Below, piece by piece: positions 1-6,368 of a DNA stretch of 11,467 bases. Numbering within the stretch: the first letter of the stretch is position 1; each line of letters begins with the position of its first letter. The stretch is from contig JBKHHW010000093.1 of the NCBI GenBank assembly GCA_046538945.1, positions 1 to 11,467 on the forward strand, in the 5' to 3' direction. Made by a program: the position numbers and the translations under genes. The stretch comes from JAEZKC01 sp046538945 (GTDB lineage: Bacteria > Fibrobacterota > Chitinivibrionia > Chitinivibrionales > Chitinispirillaceae). The notes below the pieces were generated by a model that was not told where the DNA came from, made no database searches, and worked only from the letters and a program-made list of their open reading frames with translations.

Positions 1-42
1 AAGAAAACCGGGGAAAACACCTGGCAGACTTTTTGTACCTCT

Positions 43-66
43 CTCATTCTCATTCTCATTCTCATT
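43..66. repeat. Four tandem copies of the hexamer CTCATT
   Basis: Four perfect head-to-tail copies of CTCATT lie 39 to 62 bases before the ATPase start codon and are followed by the related CATCAT. The repeat sits in untranslated DNA where a promoter or leader would be expected. A short perfect hexamer array can change copy number by replication slippage, but with only four copies it could be static or coincidental. Confidence 0.8.
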
Positions 67-104
67 CATCATAAAACGCTAATCCATTCCGGTATGGAGA
101 GGAA

Positions 105-2876
105 ATGAACAGTTCATCTCAGACTCAGCAGAACAAAATCGAGATCATTAAAGCCGCTCACTCCAGGGACTCCCAAACAGTCCTGAAGCACTACAACAGC
201 TCTCCCGAGGGTATCTCGGAGCAGGAAGCCAAAAGGCGGCTCGAGCTTTACGGCGCCAATCGTCTTCCCGCAAAGAAAGAACTTCATCCCGTTCTCAAAT
301 TCCTGAGTCAGTTCAACAATGTTCTCATCTACGTTCTGCTTGTCTCAGCTGTCATCTCCGTTCTGCTGAACCACCTCATCGATGCCTGGATCATTCTGGC
401 GGTGGTGGTGATAAACGGAACCATCGGCTACATCCAGGAGGGAAAGGCGGAGAAAGCTCTTGAAGCGGTGAAAAACATGCTTTCCCTTTCAGCACGAGTC
501 AGGCGTGGTGGTGAAAGATCAGAAATCGATGCTGAAAGTCTCGTCCCCGGTGACATCGTTCTGATCAAGTCGGGTGACAAGATACCGGCCGACCTCAGAC
601 TTCTGGATGTAAACGGATTGAGTGTCAATGAAGCATCTCTCACCGGTGAATCGGAAAATGTGTTTAAGACTCCAGAACCAGTGAAGGAAGATGCCCCTCT
701 GGGGGATCGTTTTTCCATGGTCTATTCAGGAACACTTGTTTCTTCGGGAACGGGGACTGGTGTTGTAGTGGCAACCGGTTCCGATACAGAACTAGGCAAG
801 ATCAACACCATGCTTTCAGAGGTGAAATCGCTTTCCACTCCGCTTATCAGGCAGATTACGCAATTCGGAAGAGGTTTGACAATTGTCATTCTCCTCATCA
901 GTATAGCAACATTCCTGATCGGGTATTTCGGTCTGGGCTGGCAGCTGGGGGATATGTTCCGTGCAGTGGTTGGGCTTGCAGTAGCCGCGATTCCGGAAGG
1001 ACTCCCTGCAATCATTACCATTGTACTGGCCATCGGCGTTCAGCGCATGGCCAGGCGTAATGCGATTATCCGGGTCTTGCCCGGAGTGGAGACGCTGGGT
1101 TCTGTTTCTGTTATCTGTACCGACAAAACCGGCACTCTTACCAAAGGAGAAATGACAGCCGTTTCCGTTCTCACCAGGGACAAGAGTGTGGATGTGAGCG
1201 GTGCGGGATATGAATCCGAAGGAGAGTTCAGCGTCGATGGTTCCCGCATCAGTCCGCTGGAAGAGAAAATTATCGGCGAGTTGATTCAGGCCTGCGTGCT
1301 CTGTAACGATTCTCGACTCGATGAAACTGATGAGGGGCATAAAATAATCGGGACACCTACCGAGGGTGCGCTTCTTGTCATGGGTGCTAAATCAGGGTTG
1401 TCTCTTGGAGATATTGGGAAATCTTACCCCCGGTTGGATTCTGTTCCATTCGAGTCTGAGCACAAGTATATGGCTACTCTCAACGAATGGAAGGACGGTT
1501 CCAGAGTAGTTTTCCTCAAGGGTGCGCCGGAAGCTGTTCTGTCCCGGTGTGAAAAACAGATAACTGAAAATGCACCGGAATCACTGGATAGGTCATGGTG
1601 GGAGAGTAGCATTCAGCAGTATGCATCAAAGGGACTTCGGCTTCTGGCTGTGGCATACAAGGATTTCGACAGAGGTTCCCTCGGTTCAGATACTCTTCAG
1701 GGCGGGTTCACTCTGCTAGGTCTGGTGGGAATAATCGATCCTCCCCGTGAAGAGGCTATCAATGCGGTGCGGGAGTGTAAGGACGCGGGTATACGGGTGA
1801 AAATGATCACCGGCGATCATGCTCTGACTGCTCGTGCAATCGGGAATCAGGTCGGGTTAGGTGATGATGTGAAGGTGATGACCGGTAATGATCTGGACAA
1901 AGTCGAAGAAAAAGATATGCCGGAAATTGCTGAGACGGTGGATGTTTTTGCCAGGGTCAGTCCGGAACACAAGCTTAAACTGGTGAAAGCGCTGCAGAAG
2001 AAGGGAAATGTGACTGCAATGACCGGGGACGGTGTCAACGATGCGCCGGCGTTGAAACGGGCCGATATAGGGGTCGCCATGGGTATAAAAGGGACTGAGG
2101 CTTCCAAGGAGGCTGCGGTTATGGTCCTTGCCGATGATAATTTCGCATCCATCACAAATGCGGTAGAGGAGGGGCGTACTGTTTACGACAATCTGAGAAA
2201 ATCGCTTCTGTTCATTCTTCCCACAAACGGCGGACAGGCACTGGTTATCATAACCGCGATTATTCTGAATATGGTCGAACTGCCCATAACAGCCGCTCAG
2301 ATCTTGTGGGTCAACATGGTGACAGCTGTCACGCTCACTCTGGCTCTGGCTTTTGAACCTATGGAAAAAGATGTGATGAAGAGAACTCCCCGCGATCCCA
2401 AAGAACCACTCCTTACCAAAGGCATGTTCCTGAGAGTTTCTTATGTTTCTGTTCTGTTAAATGTTTTCACGCTCTTGATCTTCTGGCTTTTCACTGATTG
2501 GAAATTCGAATTGGAGTATGCCCGTACCATGGCGGTGAACACGATCATTGCCGGTGAGGTCTTCTATCTCTTCAACAGCCGGTTCATTACATCCTCTTCC
2601 TTCAATTTTCGCGGAATAAAGGCAACAAAATACGTGTGGGGTACGGTGGGACTTATTGTCCTCTTTCAGATACTGTTCACATATGTTCCTATTTTCAACA
2701 GAATATTCGGAACCAGCCCTCTTCAGGTACATCATTGGCTATATCTGATTTCTTCTGGTTTCGCTCTGTTCGTTTTTGTGGAAGTGGAAAAGACATTCAC
2801 GAGGCTGTTTGCGAAAAAATATCCAGATCAGTACTGGACCGAGAAACGGGGGAGGAGCAATGCCGGAACTGCCTGA
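105..2876 (+). CDS. Cation-transporting P-type ATPase (P2-like, HAD-IC)
   Basis: This 923-residue inner-membrane pump couples ATP hydrolysis to cation transport. The order of parts is complete: an N-terminal cation-ATPase domain (about 20-65), membrane segments near 67-88 and 92-110, the actuator TGES (180-183), segments near 257-276 and 284-310 with PEGLP (297-301), the phosphorylation motif DKTGT with Asp340, the nucleotide-domain KGAPE (472-476), the hinge TGDGVNDAP (640-648), and about six C-terminal membrane segments (700-894). The start is supported by GGAG five bases upstream. The ion is uncertain: Glu298 in M4 is kept, but M5 reads NGGQ and M6 WVNMVTA, so residues matching SERCA Glu771 and Asp800 are Gln711 and Ala741. 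Ca2+, Mn2+, Na+ or another cation are all possible. The last 17 bases overlap mutM. Family assignment is firm; substrate is not. Confidence 0.95.
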   Translation: MNSSSQTQQNKIEIIKAAHSRDSQTVLKHYNSSPEGISEQEAKRRLELYGANRLPAKKELHPVLKFLSQFNNVLIYVLLVSAVISVLLNHLIDAWIILAVVVINGTIGYIQEGKAEKALEAVKNMLSLSARVRRGGERSEIDAESLVPGDIVLIKSGDKIPADLRLLDVNGLSVNEASLTGESENVFKTPEPVKEDAPLGDRFSMVYSGTLVSSGTGTGVVVATGSDTELGKINTMLSEVKSLSTPLIRQITQFGRGLTIVILLISIATFLIGYFGLGWQLGDMFRAVVGLAVAAIPEGLPAIITIVLAIGVQRMARRNAIIRVLPGVETLGSVSVICTDKTGTLTKGEMTAVSVLTRDKSVDVSGAGYESEGEFSVDGSRISPLEEKIIGELIQACVLCNDSRLDETDEGHKIIGTPTEGALLVMGAKSGLSLGDIGKSYPRLDSVPFESEHKYMATLNEWKDGSRVVFLKGAPEAVLSRCEKQITENAPESLDRSWWESSIQQYASKGLRLLAVAYKDFDRGSLGSDTLQGGFTLLGLVGIIDPPREEAINAVRECKDAGIRVKMITGDHALTARAIGNQVGLGDDVKVMTGNDLDKVEEKDMPEIAETVDVFARVSPEHKLKLVKALQKKGNVTAMTGDGVNDAPALKRADIGVAMGIKGTEASKEAAVMVLADDNFASITNAVEEGRTVYDNLRKSLLFILPTNGGQALVIITAIILNMVELPITAAQILWVNMVTAVTLTLALAFEPMEKDVMKRTPRDPKEPLLTKGMFLRVSYVSVLLNVFTLLIFWLFTDWKFELEYARTMAVNTIIAGEVFYLFNSRFITSSSFNFRGIKATKYVWGTVGLIVLFQILFTYVPIFNRIFGTSPLQVHHWLYLISSGFALFVFVEVEKTFTRLFAKKYPDQYWTEKRGRSNAGTA

Positions 2877-3636
2877 AGTGGAAGGATTCAGAAAAGTACT
2901 GCAGAGATCACTGAACAAAAAAATCAGAACTGTTGAAGTCTATAATAAAAAGGTTCTTGATCATGTTTCTGAGAATCAGTTTCGCAACAAGCTTGCGGGG
3001 GTGACGTTCATATCTGCAGAGCGATATGGCAAGTACCTTTTCGCCAGGAGCGATCATGACTTCTGGGTGTCGTTTCATTTCGGCATGACTGGCTTTTTGG
3101 AAAATTGTGAAAATGATGGGAGTTTGGATAAACATGCCAGAGTAGTCTTCCGCTTTGAAGGAAAGTCCTGTTTATCATTCCACAACCAAAGGCTTTTTGG
3201 CAGAGTAGGACTGGTTTCCTCTCCATCCAGTTTCGTTTCAGAGCATAATCTGGGACCTGACGCGTGTTCTATAGGTAAAGAAAATTTTCTGTCTCTTCTT
3301 GAACACGGAACAGGCATAAAAGTTCTTCTGATGAACCAGGAACGGATAGCCGGAATCGGAAATGAATACAGCGACGAAATCCTCTTCCAGTCCGGAATCC
3401 ACCCCGGAAGAAAAGCAGATGAACTGAGTGGTGAACAGAAGCAGCAACTGTATGGGAAAATGAGAACTGTTCTAAGCGAAGCCGCACGGTCCAGAACAGC
3501 CGGAAGAGACCTGCCTGATGGTTATCTGATCAGGGTGCGAAAGAAAGGAACCACCTGCCCTCGTTGCGGAACATCTGTTTCCACCGGAAAATTCGGCGGC
3601 AGGACGGGCTATTTCTGTCCGAAATGCCAGGTCTGA
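2860..3636 (+). CDS. mutM: Formamidopyrimidine-DNA glycosylase (Fpg/MutM)
   Basis: This bifunctional base-excision repair enzyme removes 8-oxoguanine and formamidopyrimidines and nicks the resulting abasic site. It has 258 residues, slightly below the usual 270 or so. The start chosen gives the invariant N-terminus MPELPEVE, with Pro2 the Schiff-base nucleophile and Glu3 catalytic. It is preceded by a GGAGGAG site and lies inside the ATPase gene. An upstream in-frame start would add 28 residues and bury Pro2, so it is rejected. Also visible are the hairpin lysine Lys58 (YGKYLF), the intercalation triad Met76, Arg111 and Phe113, the helix-two-turn-helix segment IAGIGNEYSDEIL (163-175), and a C-terminal zinc finger with Cys233, Cys236, Cys253 and Cys256. 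QRLFG replaces the more usual PRRFG, but the triad residues remain. The protein looks active. The 17-base overlap suggests translational coupling to the ATPase. Confidence 0.96.
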   Translation: MPELPEVEGFRKVLQRSLNKKIRTVEVYNKKVLDHVSENQFRNKLAGVTFISAERYGKYLFARSDHDFWVSFHFGMTGFLENCENDGSLDKHARVVFRFEGKSCLSFHNQRLFGRVGLVSSPSSFVSEHNLGPDACSIGKENFLSLLEHGTGIKVLLMNQERIAGIGNEYSDEILFQSGIHPGRKADELSGEQKQQLYGKMRTVLSEAARSRTAGRDLPDGYLIRVRKKGTTCPRCGTSVSTGKFGGRTGYFCPKCQV

Positions 3637-4056
3637 TCAGGTAATCTTTTTTGAAAGAGTTCTTCTGTTGTTTTTTTCGGGAGCTGTTTCCCTTACCTCT
3701 CCAGTATAGATCTTGATCTGCTGAATGATCTGATTGAAGAAATCGGGACTGCCCTTTTCCAGCACGGGGTAGTTTCTGGATTCAGAGCGGACACTGTCTG
3801 AATCTCCTGAAATGATGATGGCGGGAATTTCAGGATACAGAGCGGAAACAGCCTCCAGAAACTCAAGTCCGCTCATTTCCGGCATTTTGAAGTCTGTAAT
3901 GACCAAAGAAGGTATCTGTCCCTTTTGAATCTGATCCAGGGCTTCTTTGGGACTGCAGTGTGCGGTCACTTCGTTTATGCCTGCTTTGTTGAGCAACAAC
4001 TTCATAATAGTCAGAGAGGATTGAGAGTCATCGACTAACATGATGGATAATGCCAC
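3637..4056 (-). CDS. Stand-alone response-regulator receiver (CheY-like)
   Basis: This 139-residue protein is a single REC domain with a basic tail of about 20 residues and no output domain. It should accept phosphate from a histidine kinase and act through protein contacts. The acidic pair Asp9-Asp10, the phospho-acceptor Asp55 (TDFKMPEMSG), the switch Ser83 and Lys101 are in place. Two points are atypical. Ser83 and Lys101 are only 18 residues apart, against 22 in E. coli CheY, and the usual AxxxGA segment before beta-5 is missing. The usual Lys-Pro is Lys-Gly. The start is GTG, chosen because AGGAGG lies five bases upstream and because the next internal ATG would remove beta-1. The gene abuts mutM tail to tail with no intervening base. 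No kinase gene lies nearby, so the partner is unknown. Confidence 0.9.
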   Translation of the reverse strand: MALSIMLVDDSQSSLTIMKLLLNKAGINEVTAHCSPKEALDQIQKGQIPSLVITDFKMPEMSGLEFLEAVSALYPEIPAIIISGDSDSVRSESRNYPVLEKGSPDFFNQIIQQIKIYTGEVRETAPEKNNRRTLSKKIT

Positions 4057-4082
4057 TTTCTCCTCCTCTACCGATTGATGAT

Positions 4083-4111
4083 AATGTACTGTCCGAATAG
4101 CAAAGAAGCAA
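4083..4111 (-). promoter_or_regulatory. Candidate sigma-70-type promoter for the receiver gene
   Basis: On the minus strand TTGCTT (4106-4111) and TACATT (4083-4088) are separated by 17 bases, and the -10 element lies about 27 bases before the GTG start. The hexamers match the consensus only 3 of 6 and 4 of 6, so position and spacing carry most of the argument. Confidence 0.35.
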
Positions 4112-4139
4112 TTCTTCTGCCACTTTACCCTCTGTATTG

Positions 4140-4169
4140 AACCCGGATGTCAGAACATCCGGGTTTTTT
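4140..4169 (+). terminator. Rho-independent terminator, plus-strand orientation
   Basis: A perfect 11-base-pair stem (AACCCGGATGT, 4140-4150, with 4155-4165) closes a CAGA loop and runs into six T residues at 4164-4169. The T tract follows the hairpin only on the plus strand. On the minus strand the hairpin is followed by CAATACAG, so it should not end the minus-strand DUF2795 transcript efficiently. The nearest plus-strand genes that could use it are the ATPase and mutM, whose coding ends 504 bases earlier, beyond the antiparallel receiver gene. Confidence 0.85.
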
Positions 4170-4174
4170 CGTAT

Positions 4175-4417
4175 TCAGTCCTCACAGGAATCTATACCCA
4201 TCTGACCGCTTTGTTCCGATTTTTCTGATGTGAATGTCTCTTTTGCCGCTTCCTGCGGATTTGAGTACTTTCTGTCAGGAATATCAGAAACTGCATTGAT
4301 GATGGGATCAGGAGCATGTTCATTTTTAACAAACTGAACCAATTCCTCTTTTTCTGCGGGGAAATGTGTTTTCTGAAGGAACTGCTCCACATCTATCGGA
4401 TTAGCTTTCCCTGCCAT
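4175..4417 (-). CDS. Small DUF2795-family protein
   Basis: The gene encodes an 80-residue, mostly charged, soluble protein. From memory of the family, residues 6 to about 60 fit the DUF2795 pattern: NPIDVEQFL, then a (F/Y)PA-K-ELV helix, then a stretch ending in (L/I)PDR-Y-(S/N)P. Members are short alpha-helical bacterial proteins of unknown function. The tail after residue 60 is rich in Glu, Lys, Ser and Gln and looks disordered. AAGGAGG five bases before ATG and a sensible start make this a real gene despite its size. It lies between enolase and the receiver gene on the same strand, with 118 bases to the receiver start and 171 to the enolase stop, so it probably has its own transcript. No partner can be inferred. 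Confidence 0.82.
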   Translation of the reverse strand: MAGKANPIDVEQFLQKTHFPAEKEELVQFVKNEHAPDPIINAVSDIPDRKYSNPQEAAKETFTSEKSEQSGQMGIDSCED

Positions 4418-4544
4418 GCTGTCCTCCTTGACCTTTTTTTCTGAACATCACCTATCCATACTCGGAAGGTTCCAACATTATGCTGTCTCTAAATGATTTC
4501 GTTCAGAAGGCTGCAGTAATTTGAGAGGAAAAAATCAGAAGGGA

Positions 4545-4574
4545 GACTTTAGCCGTTAGTATCCGGCTAAAGTC
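4545..4574 (-). terminator. Hairpin, probable enolase terminator
   Basis: GACTTTAGCCG (4545-4555) pairs perfectly with 4564-4574 across an eight-base loop, 14 bases beyond the enolase stop on the minus strand. The T-rich stretch read after it is interrupted: TCCCTTCTG comes before six T residues. The hairpin could therefore be a weak terminator or a 3' stabilising structure. There is no T tract on the plus-strand side. Confidence 0.5.
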
Positions 4575-4588
4575 CTGAAACTGAGAAT

Positions 4589-5857
4589 CTATTTCTTATA
4601 TCTGAAAAAAGTGGCATCCTTTCCGCACTTTTCCTGTATGCGCAGCAGCTGATTGTATTTGGCCACTCTCTCCGAGCGGGCGGGGGCACCGGTTTTAAGC
4701 TGACCTGTGCCTGCGGCAACTGAAATGTCAGCCAGAAAGGTGTCTTCCGTTTCTCCGCTGCGGTGAGAAAACATGCAGCTGTATCCCGCTTCTTTGGCGA
4801 TATTGACCGTTTCCATGGTTTCGCTTACGGTGCCTATCTGGTTAAGTTTTATCAGTATGGAATTCCCGATTTTCTGCTCTATTCCTTTTTTGAGAATCTT
4901 CGAATTGGTGACAAACAAGTCATCTCCAACAAGCTGCACCCTGTCTCCAAGCTGTTCGGTTATCAGTTTCCATCCGTCCCAGTCATGTTCAGAAAGGGGA
5001 TCTTCTATGGAAATGATCGGATATTTATCCAGCATCTGTCTGTAGAAATCGATCATGCCCTGGGCTGAGAGCTTTTTCTGGTCTGCTTTCAGGAAATATT
5101 CCCCGTTTTCGAAAAATTCGCTTGCTGCTGCATCCATTGCTAGCGCGACATCTTCTCCCGGTCTGAAACCGGCCTTTTCGATTGCTTTAACTATGTATTG
5201 CAGAGCAGATTCATTGCTCTGCAGGTTGGGTGCGAACCCCCCTTCGTCACCAACCCCCGTTGCCAGCTTTTCGCTTTTCAGTACAGATTTCAAGGCATGG
5301 TATGTTTCAGCACCGTAACGCAGTGCTTCTGAGAAACTGGGGGCACCAACGGGAGCAATCATGAATTCCTGTATGTCGACATTTGTGTCCGCATGTGCTC
5401 CACCGTTCACTATATTGAAGAAAGGAACAGGAAGTGGATTGTTCCTGCCCTCTGCCAAATAAAAATAGAGCGGTTGTCTCTTTTCTGCTGCGGCAGCCTT
5501 GGCAACCGCCATCGACACCCCCAGAATCGCATTCGCTCCCAGTTTCTGTTTATTGTCGGTACCATCCAACTCACACATGATTCTGTCTATTTCCTTCTGA
5601 GCGGCAGGATCTTTGCCTCTGAGTGCCGAATTGATCTTCGTGTTTACGTTTTCTACTGCCTTGAGAACCCCTTTGCCTCCAAAGCGCTTTGGGTCTCCGT
5701 CTCTGAGCTCCATCGCTTCGCGGGTTCCGGTCGAAGCTCCCGAAGGAACTGCCGCCGAAGCAACTGTTCCGCTTTCAAGGGTCACCTCCACCTCCACCGT
5801 GGGGTTTCCCCGGGAATCCAGTATCTCTCTACCATGAACGTCCGTGATGGGGGACAT
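4589..5857 (-). CDS. eno: Enolase (phosphopyruvate hydratase)
   Basis: Enolase converts 2-phosphoglycerate to phosphoenolpyruvate in glycolysis. In many bacteria it is also part of the RNA degradosome. The 422-residue length is normal. Visible landmarks are the N-terminal DSRGNPTVEVEV (14-25), the mobile loop SGASTGTRE (39-47), His155 in GGAHADT, the catalytic Glu205 in GDEGG, the metal ligands Asp242, Glu285 (SIEDP) and Asp312 (GDD), the catalytic Lys337 in KLNQIGT, the substrate-binding SHRSGETED (364-372) and Lys388 in KTGAP. All catalytic residues are intact. The start has AGGAGG upstream. The gene is divergent from the ferredoxin gene across a 208-base spacer and is followed by a hairpin at 4545-4574. 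It appears to be transcribed alone. The identification is secure. Confidence 0.98.
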   Translation of the reverse strand: MSPITDVHGREILDSRGNPTVEVEVTLESGTVASAAVPSGASTGTREAMELRDGDPKRFGGKGVLKAVENVNTKINSALRGKDPAAQKEIDRIMCELDGTDNKQKLGANAILGVSMAVAKAAAAEKRQPLYFYLAEGRNNPLPVPFFNIVNGGAHADTNVDIQEFMIAPVGAPSFSEALRYGAETYHALKSVLKSEKLATGVGDEGGFAPNLQSNESALQYIVKAIEKAGFRPGEDVALAMDAAASEFFENGEYFLKADQKKLSAQGMIDFYRQMLDKYPIISIEDPLSEHDWDGWKLITEQLGDRVQLVGDDLFVTNSKILKKGIEQKIGNSILIKLNQIGTVSETMETVNIAKEAGYSCMFSHRSGETEDTFLADISVAAGTGQLKTGAPARSERVAKYNQLLRIQEKCGKDATFFRYKK

Positions 5858-5888
5858 AAGCTGCTCCTCCTAAAAATTGGTGAATACG

Positions 5889-5917
5889 TTTATATGATGA
5901 ATTGTGAACGGACTGAC
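5889..5917 (-). promoter_or_regulatory. Weak promoter candidate for eno
   Basis: On the minus strand TATAAA (5889-5894) is a good -10 match about 32 bases before the enolase start. The hexamer 17 bases further upstream, GTCAGT (5912-5917), is a poor -35 match. No better pair was seen in the divergent spacer. Confidence 0.25.
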
Positions 5918-5953
5918 CCGGAAAAAGCAGAAAATGATGAAATGAAACTATTG

Positions 5954-5965
5954 TTTGAAATCAAA
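5954..5965. promoter_or_regulatory. Twelve-base dyad in the eno-ferredoxin spacer
   Basis: TTTGA and TCAAA form a perfect inverted repeat separated by two bases, in the middle of the divergent promoter region. The spacing does not match an FNR (TTGAT-N4-ATCAA) or CRP site. It could be a binding site for an unknown regulator or chance in an A+T-rich stretch. Confidence 0.2.
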
Positions 5966-6065
5966 AATTGTGCCGAAAAAAAGTTTCTGGATGGCCCGGC
6001 CCTTGCGTGTCTAGCAGCCTGTGATCCTTTGCTTCTTTAGTCCCTTTTGCATCGGAGTAGTAAAA

Positions 6066-6281
6066 GTGAGAGCAAAAATCGAAAGTGACCTGTGCTGCGG
6101 TTGTGGAATGTGTGTCAGTTTCTGTCCTGAACTGTTCGGGCTGTGCCCTAACGGGAAGGCTGTGTCCAAGGTGTTCAGCATCCCTTTCATATTTGAGGAT
6201 GAATGTGCCCTTGCAACTCAGTTCTGTCCCCGCAACGCGATAAGAATTGTGAACTGTATGCAGTCCGACTGGCCTGAATAA
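6066..6281 (+). CDS. Single-cluster [4Fe-4S] ferredoxin
   Basis: A 71-residue soluble electron carrier. The pattern Cys10-x2-Cys13-x2-Cys16-x3-Cys20-Pro, with a distant Cys54-Pro, is that of monocluster ferredoxins. In that family Cys10, Cys13, Cys16 and the late Cys-Pro hold one cluster, while the cysteine equivalent to Cys20 often forms a disulfide. Cys47 is the likely partner by position. There is no second full CxxCxxC motif, so two clusters are unlikely. Cys11, Cys27 and Cys64 are extra. The GTG start is preferred because GGAG lies eight bases upstream and translation then begins just before the domain. An upstream in-frame ATG at 6021 would add 15 hydrophobic, cysteine-containing residues and has no clear ribosome binding site. 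It lies 87 bases before a radical-SAM gene on the same strand, which may be its electron acceptor. Confidence 0.88.
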   Translation: MRAKIESDLCCGCGMCVSFCPELFGLCPNGKAVSKVFSIPFIFEDECALATQFCPRNAIRIVNCMQSDWPE

Positions 6282-6304
6282 ACAATTTTCATCTTTTGAT
6301 GACT

Positions 6305-6332
6305 TTGATGCTGCTGATTGTATTTTTATGAT
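6305..6332 (+). promoter_or_regulatory. Candidate promoter for the radical-SAM gene
   Basis: TTGATG (6305-6310) and TATGAT (6327-6332) are 16 bases apart, with 4 of 6 and 5 of 6 consensus matches, and end 36 bases before the start codon. If used, the radical-SAM gene can be expressed independently of the ferredoxin gene. Confidence 0.4.
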
Positions 6333-6368
6333 TTGTGTATTTGTGGCTGACGACATGAAGGTTATCTG

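Noticed and set aside
2776..2859. N-terminal extension of the mutM reading frame by 28 residues
   Set aside because: Fpg needs Pro2 at the mature N-terminus for catalysis. The ATG at 2860 gives exactly MPELPEVE and has GGAGGAG before it.
3641..3652. T-rich run just after mutM as a terminator
   Set aside because: The adjacent inverted repeats are only two to four base pairs and do not make a stable hairpin.
5393..6040. Long plus-strand reading frame of 215 codons
   Set aside because: It lies mostly antisense to enolase, its translation has no recognisable domain, and it runs out into the divergent spacer.
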